Shown here piece by piece: positions 42,122 through 51,841 of a DNA stretch of 64,000 bases (positions within the stretch are counted from its first letter, which is position 1; each line of letters begins with the position of its first letter). The DNA is taken from contig CAVSKV010000004.1 of NCBI GenBank assembly GCA_963728785.1, forward strand, positions 1,674,001 through 1,738,000. The letters are read 5' to 3'. Under the pieces are notes generated by a model. That model worked only from the letters and a program-made list of their open reading frames with translations. It was not told where the DNA came from and ran no database searches. This DNA comes from JAGWRI01 sp963728785 (GTDB lineage Bacteria > Gemmatimonadota > Gemmatimonadetes > Gemmatimonadales > Gemmatimonadaceae). The position numbers and the translations under genes are program-made.

Positions 42122-43714
42122 ATGAAGCCGCACCTCTTCAGGATGTTCGAAAGTATCATCACCCGTCGACCCGGCGGACGGCTCCGGCTTACTGCCATGT
42201 TCCTCCTGATTCAGTCCTGCGGAGGTGGTGGCGCAGGCTCCGTGTTCGCACCGAGCGCGGGGCCGAGCGCCTCCGCACCGACCACCGCGACGGCACCCAC
42301 GTTGACCAGGTTCGTGCTGACCCCCCCGTCGGTCGCCCTGGTATCCGGTGCGACCCAGCGTTTCGCCGTTTCAGCAGCCTGGAGCGATGGCTCGACAACG
42401 CCGCCTGCAACGACGTATTCTGCTACCGGGGGAACGATCACGCCATCGGGGCTCTACACCGCCGGCTCGACGGCGGGCTCGTTCACTGTCGTCGCCACGC
42501 AACAGGGCGGAACGAGGGCGGACGCGGCTACTGTGATAATCTCGGTTCCCACGGCAACGTTGCTCAAGATGGTACTCACTCCGGCCACGCTCGCGCTGGC
42601 GCCGGGCGGCATCGCGCAGTTTGCCGTCGCGGGCTCCTGGAGTGACGGCTCATCGGCCCCCCCCACCGTGACCTATTCGGCGACTGGCGGAACAATCACG
42701 GCCGGTGGCCTGTATACCGCGGGCGCGACGCAGGGAAGCTTCCGCGTCATCGCAACGCAGCAGGGTGGGACTAAGGCGGATACCGCGACCGTCACCGTGC
42801 TGGCCGCGGCCTCCTCATCGTGTGCCCGCACTGTGAACGCGAGTACCATGACCGGCCTCGTCTCGGCGCTCGCAAATGCCCTGCCGGGCGACTGCATCCT
42901 CCTCGCCACGGGGACTTACGGTCTCGACTCCGGTCTCGTCATCTCTCGGAGTGGCACCGTCAGTGCGCCGATCGTCGTGCAGGGTCAGGGCAGTGGTACC
43001 ATCATCCAGGTGAACCAGCGAGCCTTCTTTGTGGACGGGAACTACGTTCAACTCCGTCGGCTTCGGATCACAAATTTTAATACTGTAGGCCTCTGGCTCC
43101 GCGGCGTAACGGGCGTCGTCCTCGACAGCCTTGAGGTAGATCACACTTTGCAAGAGGCTGTGGCGCTCAAGTTCGGTAGTCACGATAACATCGTGAGCAA
43201 CTCGTGGATCCACGACACCGGTATCCAGACGCCCCAGTTCGGCGAGGGCGTCTATGTCGGCGGCAAGACCCAGGATGGGCTTGGACTGGATTACTCGGCC
43301 ACTGGCAATCAAGTCCTGAATAACCACTTCGGCCCCAATGTTAGGGCGGAAGGAGTGGATGTTAAGGAAGGAGCCGACAGTACCTTTATTCGTGGGAACT
43401 TCTTCGATGGGACGGGTGCCGTTTTCATAAACTACGCCACCGTGTCGTTAATTAACGTCGTAGCGAACTACGTGACCATCGACTCGAACTACTTGCAGTA
43501 TGGCGACCCGGAAGGAGTGTCATTCGTGCAGGGAGTAGGAACTATGACCGGCAACGTGGCTACCTCGAACACGATTGACCTACAGAACATCCACAATTAC
43601 ACGGGACAGGTCGTAGGGTTTCAGTTCCAAGCAGGGACAGTTGGAGGAGCGATTGTGAGCTGCAACAACGTAATGGTGAGTGGCATTCTCAGTAACAGGC
43701 CCTGCGCGCCTTGA
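42122..43714 (+). CDS. Secreted lipoprotein: two Ig-like repeats and a right-handed beta-helix
   Basis: A 530-residue protein. The signal segment LRLTAMFLLIQSC ends in a lipobox-like cysteine at about 33, so it is probably lipid-anchored. Residues ~61-141 and ~146-226 are two near-identical Big-type Ig-like repeats (YSATGGTITPSGLYTAG / YSATGGTITAGGLYTAG). Residues ~236-530 form a parallel beta-helix with NOS- and pectate-lyase-like rungs (RLRITNFNTVGLWLRGVTG, HDNIVSNSWIHDTG, TGNQVLNNHFG), suggesting glycan binding, cleavage or adhesion. ATG 42122 has AGGAG upstream. The gene is preceded by the GEMM riboswitch, so its level should follow a cyclic dinucleotide. No catalytic residues were assigned. 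Confidence 0.85.
   Translation: MKPHLFRMFESIITRRPGGRLRLTAMFLLIQSCGGGGAGSVFAPSAGPSASAPTTATAPTLTRFVLTPPSVALVSGATQRFAVSAAWSDGSTTPPATTYSATGGTITPSGLYTAGSTAGSFTVVATQQGGTRADAATVIISVPTATLLKMVLTPATLALAPGGIAQFAVAGSWSDGSSAPPTVTYSATGGTITAGGLYTAGATQGSFRVIATQQGGTKADTATVTVLAAASSSCARTVNASTMTGLVSALANALPGDCILLATGTYGLDSGLVISRSGTVSAPIVVQGQGSGTIIQVNQRAFFVDGNYVQLRRLRITNFNTVGLWLRGVTGVVLDSLEVDHTLQEAVALKFGSHDNIVSNSWIHDTGIQTPQFGEGVYVGGKTQDGLGLDYSATGNQVLNNHFGPNVRAEGVDVKEGADSTFIRGNFFDGTGAVFINYATVSLINVVANYVTIDSNYLQYGDPEGVSFVQGVGTMTGNVATSNTIDLQNIHNYTGQVVGFQFQAGTVGGAIVSCNNVMVSGILSNRPCAP
42302..42799 (+). repeat. Tandem repeat encoding two Ig-like domains
   Basis: Two ~243-bp units, 42302-42544 and 42557-42799, encode closely similar 81-residue domains. 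The matching pieces include WSDGS, TYSATGGTIT, GLYTAG and ATQQGGT in the same order and spacing, so they arose by internal duplication. Confidence 0.8.
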
Positions 43715-44553
43715 CGGTGAGCCGAAGGTCAAATTGAAATTCAGGCGGCGTCGCAGTGTCAGCGCGTGAATCCTGGCAACGATCTCCACACGGGCCCGAC
43801 CGGGCACCCACTATACGAAGAGTACGGCCGCGGAATACACGATTGGTCAGCCGCCCGCAATCTTGGCCGTGCTGGAGGCGGGCCCAGCGGAGAGCGACCC
43901 AATCCGGCCGCCAGCGCAATTCGTGGGACCCTACCACTGAGCTCTGGGCAGCCTCTCATTTCCACGCATGAGGCGCCGACAGAAGCTGCCAATGATAGAC
44001 GCATTTCAGCTACCGGAGTCTGAGTTGCGCACCGCTGAATCCCGAGGATTTCTGGCGAATTGCGGCGTCCGCAGAAGCGGTAACTGGACGACGTGGAGTG
44101 CTTAGTGCAGGCGGGCGGTAGGAAGAACTTTGCCACCGATAAGTTGGCGTCCGCGCTTGGCGTCACAGCCGCGCAGCAGCAGAGAGCCGTCGGCCTCCTT
44201 CAGAGGGCGAGTGAGAACATGCGCGTGGCCACCATCTGCGTACGCTACCTCCCAAACGGCGGTGCCCGCCGATCAGCTGCGGCTCGTCGTCGCACTGAAA
44301 GGCGCGAAAGACTCGGTCCGACGGCGACCAGTTTGTGCGGTGCCGTGCTGACCCAGAGGTGCGGATAGCACAAGCGCAATCACCACATCGGTTAACCCGC
44401 GCAACCCGAATTCCGCAGACTCAAGCGCTTGAATCAGAGCGACCGGACGAGTTCCACGCAACCAGCTAGAACAGTCGCCCTTGCACGGACGGATACGCGC
44501 CCGGCGTAAAGCTGAACGGATGGCTGTGGTAACCTCATCTGAAGCAACATTCC
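43715..44553. other. Intergenic region, ~840 bp, no gene recognised
   Basis: It separates the convergent beta-helix gene and the minus-strand GT2 gene. Short open frames occur on both strands but none has a ribosome site, motif or balanced composition. It may include decayed sequence from past rearrangement. Confidence 0.4.
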
Positions 44554-45525
44554 TCAACCGCACCGCGCGTCCCGATGTCCGGCGAGCGCCGTAAGCTTCC
44601 CCATTTGCGCGGTAGCCTTGCACAGCCAGCCGATCCACCGCCTACGACCGAAGGGCAGCGCACCAACCGTGAAACCCACCGCTACGCCCATCGCGACCGC
44701 AGCGCGCACAACGAAGAGGAACCCCCCGACCAGGCCCGTTGAGTTATAGTGGCTCGCCCGTGCATGGCGCGCCCACCCTTGACCACCGCGATGCGCACGA
44801 CGCAGGAGCCACGCGACACACAAGCGCTCCGGTGCGACGGGTTCAAACACCACCGCTTCGTCACACCATACGAAGCGCGCGCCCGCATCAGCGATCCGCA
44901 TCAGCAGGTCGCTATCCTCGCCGCCTGTGAGGCCGTAGGCCGGATCGAAGGGACCGTCGAATCGGCGCAACCACGAGCTGTCAACTAGCGCATTGCCCAT
45001 GCGCAACTCGTTCGGCGGGACCTGGGCTCCGGTCACATGGCGTGGGCGTATGAAAAAGTCTCCCCGTCGAATCCAACCGGGTGCGGTGGCAGGCACAACG
45101 GACACGACGGGGCCCATCACGCCATCGGCGCCGCATCGCACGGCCGTGGCGTGGAGCTGCGAGAGCCAGGCCTCTTGCGGCATTTCGTCATCGTCCACAA
45201 ATGCGATCCAATCGCCGCGCGCGAGCGCCACTGCCCGGTTGCGAGCAAGCGAAATGTTCTTGATTGGTTCAACATCGTACTGCACCGGCCACACCAAGTG
45301 CGCTCCGGAGACAATCTCGCGCGCCGAGCCGCCTGCATCATTGTCTACGATGACTAGCTCGACGACAGCCGGCGGCTCGCGCTGGGCCTTGAGGTGATCG
45401 AGCAGGAGAGTGAGTCGCCCTGGGCGGCAGTAGGTGCAGATGCATATACTGATGACGTTCGGCGGCGCGACGGCCGCCTCATCGGCAGGGGTCTTACGCG
45501 CATCTCGCCTGACGGTCACCAGCAT
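44554..45525 (-). CDS. GT2 glycosyltransferase
   Basis: A 323-residue GT-A enzyme: ISICICTYCRPGRLTLLLDHL near residue 25, ELVIVDNDAGGSA, the metal-binding FVDDDEMPQEAW near 110, and GGEDSDLLMRIADAG near 205 with the catalytic ED. A hydrophobic C-terminal stretch (GGFLFVVRAAVAMGVAVGFTVG) may attach it to the membrane. It follows the Wzy-like gene with a 10-bp overlap and resembles the GT2 at 46861-47772. Confidence 0.9.
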   Translation of the reverse strand: MLVTVRRDARKTPADEAAVAPPNVISICICTYCRPGRLTLLLDHLKAQREPPAVVELVIVDNDAGGSAREIVSGAHLVWPVQYDVEPIKNISLARNRAVALARGDWIAFVDDDEMPQEAWLSQLHATAVRCGADGVMGPVVSVVPATAPGWIRRGDFFIRPRHVTGAQVPPNELRMGNALVDSSWLRRFDGPFDPAYGLTGGEDSDLLMRIADAGARFVWCDEAVVFEPVAPERLCVAWLLRRAHRGGQGWARHARASHYNSTGLVGGFLFVVRAAVAMGVAVGFTVGALPFGRRRWIGWLCKATAQMGKLTALAGHRDARCG

Positions 45526-46871
45526 TGTCCCAGCTTAAATGACCTCGAGGCAACTTCTGCCCGAATGTAGCCATTCACCGAGTCAGCTGGCAGGTCATCG
45601 ATTTCTGAGGCGGTAATCGTTACGAGCAAGATCCAGATACAACCAACGCTAACGAGCGTGGCGTCTACCGTACCTATCAGGGCGAAGGCAAAGAGGAGCG
45701 CAAGACGCCAGTCGTCTAGCGTGCCCCTCCCACGAATCCAGCGTTGCCACGCGCGGCGCCAAGCCTGCGCCAGGGAACCGATCACGATCAGTGTTCCGAG
45801 AAGCCCCAGCTCGGCAGCGATGTCCAGGTAGCCACTGTGTGCATCGGGCGTGCTCCAGTGAATCAACTCGCGAACCCTGCTCCCCGGCCCCGAATCAGGG
45901 AGCCAAAAAGCGCCAAAGCCATATCCCAATAGCGGTCTTTCAGCGATCTGACCCATTACCGCCGACCAGATGTACGTCCGACCCGTAAGAGTCCTGTCCT
46001 TCCCCATTTCCCCGAAAACAGTATCCGCATTTGTGTTCAAGACGAATGCCGTTGAGCAGAGAACATAACCGACAGCAAGTGTCAGAGCGGATCGTAAGCG
46101 GTGCCGCCGGAAGCGCTTCAGAAGCGGGTACATGACGAGAATGGCACCAAGACAAAGCATTGCGCTGACCGATTGCGATAGAATCAGGAGAACCAGGGCC
46201 AGCGAAATTCCGCTCCAGCGAAGCAGCTGCGATTGCACCGAACGACCAGGAACAGAGCGTATGATCACTGCCGCGAACAGCATCATTTGGCCGAGCGTGT
46301 TCTTCTGCGTGTATATACCCTCCCAAGCCCATCCGTTGACCCCATGCTCGACGCCATAAGACGGCAGAAACAGACCGAACGCCAAGCTCAATACGGCACT
46401 GATACCAAAGACGGCCGTGAGGAACCAAACAAGCTCCCGCGAACGGAATCGTGTCGCAAGGTAGAGACCAAATACAGTGGCGAAGCCGAGGGTGATGGCG
46501 ATGCGCACGGTGACGGTGGGATCTAGCGACCACGCGGCTGACAAGAGAGCTAATAGCACCATGGCGATTGGGAACGAACACCTTCGTGCCGCGCTAATAA
46601 GCGCGCGTGGCCTGAGGATCAGTTGTATAAGCACGAACGCATAAAAGAACCAGTAAGCCACCTTTTCGACAAGCGCCGGCTGGTCAAACGAAGCCCGAAT
46701 GTCGGCGCTGCCGTGAAGCAGTAGCGGTAGGATTGCTCGACTCAATACGAGCAAGATGAGCCCAGCCGCGCACACTTCGATCGGACGGAGCATCGCAGGC
46801 ACAATACCGCGTCGCGGCAGCGCCACACTCGCTTCCCAATGCCTGGCAACCACGCGGCCACTAGTCGCCAT
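45516..46871 (-). CDS. O-antigen ligase/polymerase-type membrane protein (Wzy/WaaL family)
   Basis: A ~451-residue protein with about eleven hydrophobic spans. The large periplasmic loop holds GKDRTLTGRTYIW near 290, ERPLLGYGFGAFW, and DAHSGYLDIAAELGLLG, the pattern of the Wzy_C/O-antigen ligase family with its functional Arg and His. Given the flippase, Wzc and Wza in the same run, polymerisation of repeat units is the likely job. The start is uncertain: ATG 46871 (11-bp overlap with the upstream GT2) is chosen over ATGs at 46889 and 46937. Confidence 0.85.
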   Translation of the reverse strand: MATSGRVVARHWEASVALPRRGIVPAMLRPIEVCAAGLILLVLSRAILPLLLHGSADIRASFDQPALVEKVAYWFFYAFVLIQLILRPRALISAARRCSFPIAMVLLALLSAAWSLDPTVTVRIAITLGFATVFGLYLATRFRSRELVWFLTAVFGISAVLSLAFGLFLPSYGVEHGVNGWAWEGIYTQKNTLGQMMLFAAVIIRSVPGRSVQSQLLRWSGISLALVLLILSQSVSAMLCLGAILVMYPLLKRFRRHRLRSALTLAVGYVLCSTAFVLNTNADTVFGEMGKDRTLTGRTYIWSAVMGQIAERPLLGYGFGAFWLPDSGPGSRVRELIHWSTPDAHSGYLDIAAELGLLGTLIVIGSLAQAWRRAWQRWIRGRGTLDDWRLALLFAFALIGTVDATLVSVGCIWILLVTITASEIDDLPADSVNGYIRAEVASRSFKLGQCW

Positions 46872-47772
46872 GCGTACGTTGGTACTCATCAAATCGGAAC
46901 CCCAGTCTCGCCGCCAGATACCCAGCCCCGCTTGCAATGAGCTGGAGAGCTTTGACCGAAGCAGCTCGTCCCTGGAACAAAGCCCATGGCAACCACAACG
47001 TCCCCTTTGCTAGGCCCCGCAGAGCCCCCCGACGCAGTGCCTCACGGTCGTAGCTGCGCTGCCCCCAGACCATCCCCCATCGGTACGCTCGCTTGAGGAG
47101 CCACGTGACCCGCGCCCGACTTGGTGAATACCACTCGTGAACGATAGCATCCTCTGACCACACAATCGTGCAGCCTACTTGCGCGGAGTGGCGGAAGAAA
47201 TCAGTGTCCTCACCTCCGCTCAACCGGAATCGCTCGTCGAAGAGCCGCCCAGTTCGCTGGAAGACGTCGGCGCGCATGAGGATGTTATTTGAATAGGCGC
47301 TCTTCAGTAGAGTCCCGGTTGCGTGCCTTTCTCCATCGAACAAGCCGCTAGTACGCAACCAGCCCGCAATAGGGCCGTCGAAGTGCGGCATTGAAGGGCC
47401 AGTGACGACGTCCGCCCCAAAGGCCGTCATGGCCAGCCACAGCGCTTTGAGCCAGGTCGGGTCCGGCACTTCGTCGTCGTCAACAAACGCAAGGTATTCT
47501 GCTCCGCGACCGAGAGCACAGCGCACCACCGCATTCCGGGCGAACGGGATCCCCCTACGCGGCTCGCAAACGTAGGTCAGCGGCCACCGGCAGCTCGGCG
47601 CCAGCTGGACACAAAGGCCACACGCCGACTTCGCGGAATCATTGTCTGCGACGATGACCTCAAGGGAGAGGGCCTCGCACGATCGGAGATCCAACCGTCC
47701 CAGGCTCTCAATCACACGTGTAAGGCCCAAAGGCCGCTGGTAGGTCGCAATACAAATTGCACATTTGGGCAT
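46861..47772 (-). CDS. GT2 glycosyltransferase
   Basis: A 303-residue GT-A enzyme: CAICIATYQRPLGLTRVIESL, VIVADNDSAKSA, FVDDDEVPDPTW near 98 as the metal site, and LSGGEDTDFFRHSAQVG near 185 for catalysis. It is built like the GT2 at 44554-45525, so the two may share an origin. It is next to the Wzy and Wzx genes and should add a sugar to the repeat unit. Confidence 0.9.
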   Translation of the reverse strand: MPKCAICIATYQRPLGLTRVIESLGRLDLRSCEALSLEVIVADNDSAKSACGLCVQLAPSCRWPLTYVCEPRRGIPFARNAVVRCALGRGAEYLAFVDDDEVPDPTWLKALWLAMTAFGADVVTGPSMPHFDGPIAGWLRTSGLFDGERHATGTLLKSAYSNNILMRADVFQRTGRLFDERFRLSGGEDTDFFRHSAQVGCTIVWSEDAIVHEWYSPSRARVTWLLKRAYRWGMVWGQRSYDREALRRGALRGLAKGTLWLPWALFQGRAASVKALQLIASGAGYLAARLGFRFDEYQRTHGD

Positions 47773-47921
47773 ATCGAGTCACTTCTTTCCGCTTCTAAGC
47801 ATTACAGCGAACTCGCGCCTCGTCTCAAAGTACCCTTTGCCCTGGCCTCTTCCTCACCCTGTGGACGATTCACAATCCCCGCACGCCGGGCATGAGCTCG
47901 CAGCGGCACTCATCCGCATCG

Positions 47922-49475
47922 TCAAGCAGGGGCGCGCATTACCAGGAGCGCACCAGCGCGGAGTGGTGCCGGCAGCCGTAGCGCTATCGGCCTTAGTCTG
48001 TCAAATAGTTCGATTGGCCGAATTCCCGCCGGCAGAGCGTAGGCGCCAAGAGGAACTGAAATGCCACCGCCGATAACTAACGCTGAAAGGATCGAAAGAT
48101 GAGAGCATTGCGCTTGCTCAAAACTAAGACGTATTGCCAGCGCGATCGCGACCGAGAACAGGCCAATCAAAGCACCGGGAATTTGTGCGCCGACAAAGGC
48201 GCGCCAAGTGCATGCCGTTAGGGATAGTGCGAGACCAGCCATAGCCACGTACATCATTACCGTCGCAAGCACTACCATGCTAGCGACAGAGACAATCCCA
48301 GACCGGGAAGCCACAGCTGACCCCGCCACTATGGCAAACGCGAAGGCGCACTGGAACCAGAGTTCGGTGATCACACGGTTGCAGGCCCGGTTGACCGGCC
48401 CAGCGAGATTCATGACCGCTGCCGGCACTGCCATGAGACAAAGAACCTGCAACGGTCCGACCGCCGCCGCCCACTTTTCCCCGTAGAGCCCCAGTATCAA
48501 GTGAGGCGCGGCGACCAGCATTACTCCTGCGACAGGTGCCACGATGATCGCCGAGAGTTGAACGCTCATGAGAAACCCCTTGCCCATCCGCCGCTGCTGA
48601 TCTTGCAAGCCAGCGAAAACCGGCACTAGAGTCGTGAAGAACGCGCCTGTGACATAATTCAACGGCATCATCATCAAATTGAAGGCTCGCGAATAGATGC
48701 CTAAGGCGGCGGGTCCCAATGTCCGGCCGACGACAAAATTGTCCCCGTTGCGAGCGATGTAGTTGACTGCGCCGTTTGCGCTGACGCTAACACCGAAACC
48801 CAGGAGCTGTCTAAGTTCCCGTCGCGCCAGCAAGGGCCGGAGTGGTGTGTTCGCGGTAATCATGCTTAACGTACAGGAGATGGCGCTTCGGGCGAGATTG
48901 CCGAGCACCAGACTCCATACGCCCATGCCCGCAAGGGCGCACGTAATCGACACCAGCGCACTGCCCACCACCTGGCTCGCGACGTCAACAACATACAGGC
49001 GCCGGAAATCAAGGCGTCGTTGCAATATCGACCGCGCGAAAGTATCGGCACCCGAAGTGATGAAGACAAGGGACTGTAGACGCAATACAGCGCCGAGTTC
49101 TGGGGTGTGGGCGAAGCGTCCTATAAGAGGCGCCGTCGCTATGACTGTGGCGGCGATTGAGATCCCTAAGAGAACGGACCCAGTGAGCGCCACTCGCAAG
49201 TGGGCCTCGTCCGGTTCATGTAGTTGAATGATGGCAGCCCCGAGGCCAAGGTCTGACGCCAAGCTGATGAAGCCAACGATGACAAGCGATAGAGCCACGA
49301 GGCCGAAGTCCGCGGGTCGAAGCAGGTGCGCGAGCAAAATGCCCGCCGGGAACGCAACGATGATCTGGAAAAACGCAGACGCGATCCGCCACTTTGCCGC
49401 ACCAATCGTGCGCTCGCCAAGGCCAGTCTCGGCTGAGGGCGAGTTCTTGGGATTCCTTCGTGCCAGCCGCGTCAC
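47922..49475 (-). CDS. Wzx-type oligosaccharide flippase
   Basis: A 517-residue polytopic protein (about 12-14 hydrophobic spans) of the polysaccharide biosynthesis/MOP flippase family. Typical pieces are LLRPADFGLVALSLVIVGF near 55, LQRRLDFRRLYVVDVASQVVG near 150 and RNGDNFVVGRTLGPAALGIYSRAF near 245. It should flip the lipid-linked repeat unit to the periplasm. The GTG start shares a base with the stop of the truncated GT gene upstream (TAGTG). Confidence 0.9.
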   Translation of the reverse strand: MTRLARRNPKNSPSAETGLGERTIGAAKWRIASAFFQIIVAFPAGILLAHLLRPADFGLVALSLVIVGFISLASDLGLGAAIIQLHEPDEAHLRVALTGSVLLGISIAATVIATAPLIGRFAHTPELGAVLRLQSLVFITSGADTFARSILQRRLDFRRLYVVDVASQVVGSALVSITCALAGMGVWSLVLGNLARSAISCTLSMITANTPLRPLLARRELRQLLGFGVSVSANGAVNYIARNGDNFVVGRTLGPAALGIYSRAFNLMMMPLNYVTGAFFTTLVPVFAGLQDQQRRMGKGFLMSVQLSAIIVAPVAGVMLVAAPHLILGLYGEKWAAAVGPLQVLCLMAVPAAVMNLAGPVNRACNRVITELWFQCAFAFAIVAGSAVASRSGIVSVASMVVLATVMMYVAMAGLALSLTACTWRAFVGAQIPGALIGLFSVAIALAIRLSFEQAQCSHLSILSALVIGGGISVPLGAYALPAGIRPIELFDRLRPIALRLPAPLRAGALLVMRAPA

Positions 49476-49888
49476 TAAGCCCCACCTCGCACGCCGCAGT
49501 CCTGCCGAGCAAGTTCAGAATCATTCGCCCCCCATAGCCTATCCGAATTGTGCAGCGTGTGCACGAGCGGGAGCCCACGTTCCCCTGCCGCTACATATGC
49601 TGCTGGCGATATCAAGGGGAAAGTGTTCTGGGCGTGCATTAGGTCCGGGCGCGTATCGGCGATGATACGGCGAACCTCGAGAAGGGTCTCTCTGTTCCAG
49701 ATGGTCTTCGTAGACAGATCCAGGGCGCTCATATCTCCAATACGATCATTGTGGATCGTATAGCGAATCACCTCATGGCCATGCGTCTCGAGCAGGCGAG
49801 TTTCCGCAGCAAACATGCCATCCTTCCCCCCAGGCTGTTGGTAGAAGTTGTGGATCGCGAGTACCCGGAGGCGGCGAACTACAGACAC
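49475..49888 (-). pseudogene. Truncated GT4 glycosyltransferase (N-terminal part only)
   Basis: A 137-residue frame matching the first third of GT4 enzymes such as the one at 39009-40199: LRVLAIHNFYQQPGGKDGMF, RPDLMHAQNTFPLISPAAY and LPLVHTLHN. After that it diverges (SDRLWGANDSEL) and stops. The donor-binding domain is missing, so it cannot work as a transferase. The loss was probably caused by a deletion joined to the flippase gene. Confidence 0.75.
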
Positions 49889-49977
49889 TTATGCGATTCT
49901 CCGGGCAGCATTAGGGGCCGCCCCGAGTGGGCTAACCCGATCGCGCATAGGCACCCGGTGATCATGGCTTTCTCGCT

Positions 49978-51129
49978 TCATTGAATGCGGGCAGGGATGT
50001 CCCCATCAAGCGCTGCCAAGACTCCTTGCGCGAAGCGGCCGACCATCGCGTCGAGAGTATAGACCGCCGCGGCCGCCCGACAGCCCCCTCGTAGCTGTTG
50101 CAAATACGCCTGGTCGGAGAGAAGATTGGCCACAGCGGTGGCGTACCGAGCAGGAGTAGTCGTTGACCCCAGCATCAAGCCATTCTCGCCATGGTGGAGG
50201 TATTCGATCTCCGGACTGTGGATCGAAAGGTCGACTGTGACCAACGGAGTCTCGAGCGCAAAGGAGTCCAGAATGCCCAGCCCAACAAGGCCGGGTAACA
50301 GCATGACTCGAGCGAGGCAAAAGTACGGCACTTTGTCGCTTCCGAGGCGCGCGCCGTGATAGTGGATCCATCGCTGCTCTCGGGCCGCCGCCTCAACCAT
50401 TTCCTGGTCCGGCCCTGCTCCAATGACAATAAGTTCGAAATCTGGGACGTGGAGGCGCAATATGTGTGCCGCTTCCAGCAAAAAGGAGATCCGCTTTTCG
50501 GCGTATAAGCCACCCACAAAAATGGCGACGTTACGACTTTCGATTCCCAACAACCGACGGAGAGCGGTCAACTCCTCCTCACTGGTCAGGCGGTGCCTGG
50601 ATTGAAGCGCGGAAGTATCAATTGCATTTTGCACTACAGTGATTCGGTCTGGGGAATACGGAAGACGGCGCACCAACTCGGCACTACCTTCCGTGTAGGC
50701 GAACCACCAGTGCGGCCACCGTGACGTGCGACGCTTGATCATTTCGCCAAGACGACTGGCGGTATCCCGCTGAAAGTTCCGTCCATGGCCCCAGAATGCG
50801 ACCTTCATTCCCCCCAGCGCCTGCCTGGCGAGCAAGACGTAGTTCAGGAGCAGCTTACTCGCCTGCTCGACGATCACGAGGTCACTCCCTTGAAGCAGCG
50901 CCACGCACGGCTGCCAATAGAGGCCCCTTGGTCCGACCGCGACCACACGCTTTGGGACTTGGAGCGCCCATGAGAGTGACGATGTGTCGTTCTTACTGGC
51001 TTCCTTAGCACTTGGTGGACTGTAGATAAGGCGCAGGGCAACGCCGTGCCGTCCGAGTTCCAAGCGCAGTGCCTCGAAGAAGGGCACCCGATAGTGGGGG
51101 AGCGAACTTTGCACGATCGTTACGAGCAT
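49978..51129 (-). CDS. GT4-type glycosyltransferase
   Basis: A ~383-residue GT-B enzyme: VTIVQSSLPHYRVPFFEAL at the N-terminus, KVAFWGHGRNFQ near 120, VVQNAIDTSAL near 185, FVGGLYAEKRISFLLEAA near 220, and a donor site with SFALETPLVTVD replacing the more common E-x7-E core. The frame is open to 51279, but ATG 51129 fits the family start. The sequence context on both sides (truncated genes) shows rearrangement. Confidence 0.85.
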   Translation of the reverse strand: MLVTIVQSSLPHYRVPFFEALRLELGRHGVALRLIYSPPSAKEASKNDTSSLSWALQVPKRVVAVGPRGLYWQPCVALLQGSDLVIVEQASKLLLNYVLLARQALGGMKVAFWGHGRNFQRDTASRLGEMIKRRTSRWPHWWFAYTEGSAELVRRLPYSPDRITVVQNAIDTSALQSRHRLTSEEELTALRRLLGIESRNVAIFVGGLYAEKRISFLLEAAHILRLHVPDFELIVIGAGPDQEMVEAAAREQRWIHYHGARLGSDKVPYFCLARVMLLPGLVGLGILDSFALETPLVTVDLSIHSPEIEYLHHGENGLMLGSTTTPARYATAVANLLSDQAYLQQLRGGCRAAAAVYTLDAMVGRFAQGVLAALDGDIPARIQ

Positions 51130-51250
51130 GTGGCGTGCTGCGGAGGCCGAAGGATCAAGGAATTTCAAGTTAGGACCATTATCGTTGCTGCACTCGTCGG
51201 GATTGCCCGCCATTCGGGGCAGGTAGTGCAATGTGGAGTGATGCGACGTC

Positions 51251-51667
51251 CTATGGCTCGAGACGAGCGGGCCAACCACGCAGGAAACGGCCGTCCAGGC
51301 CCACCAGAGATTTCAAGTGCGCGGCCGGCAAGATTGAGCGCCAGACATACGGCTCCGATTCGCTCGTCTGGGTCAGGTGGATGCCGAGGTCAGCCTCCGG
51401 GTTGGCCTGCGCGAACGCGACAGCCTCTGGGGACCACGGTGCGGAGACCATGACGCTGGCCGACGAACTGCGCCCCGCCTGAAGGACGCCGAATGACGCG
51501 TGATCAATCGCGCGCGCTGCACCTAAGTCATCGGCGTGCACAATTAGAAGCCGAGTTCCCGTTGGGTGCCCCAGTCGCACTTCTAAAGGCGTGGCTGGTG
51601 CGTGCCGCATCTTTATCCGGCCGCGAACGGCATTTAGCGACGTCATATCGACAAAACAGGGACGCAA
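51251..51667 (-). pseudogene. Truncated YdjC/ChbG-like carbohydrate deacetylase
   Basis: A 138-residue frame with the N-terminal half of a YdjC deacetylase: RLLIVHADDLGAARAID carries the DD metal pair and LGIHLTQTSESEP the HL metal histidine. The family is normally ~250-300 residues and the C-terminal half, with the remaining active-site histidines, is absent; the frame ends FLRGWPARLEP. The start may be any of three in-frame ATGs (51667, 51646, 51610). It is probably non-functional. Confidence 0.7.
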
Positions 51668-51841
51668 TGAGACTTCTCCTTGAGCGATCGCCTCTCATCG
51701 GTGTATGGTATGGTGAGCGCCAGATCATAGCGATGCCGGCGTGACGTTGCTGGGCCATTCACCTACACGTACCGACACAGGGCCCACTCTTACCAACGTA
51801 GCTTGATTGGGCCAGATTATTCCCGCTGCGTCCGGAACAGA

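Noticed and set aside
42302..42799. Tandem 243-bp repeat as a CRISPR or mobile repeat
   Set aside because: Only two units, no spacers, and both encode Ig-like domains in frame within one gene.
44093..44368. Plus-strand frame of 91 codons in the 840-bp gap
   Set aside because: No ribosome site and no motif; the second half is Arg-rich chance sequence.
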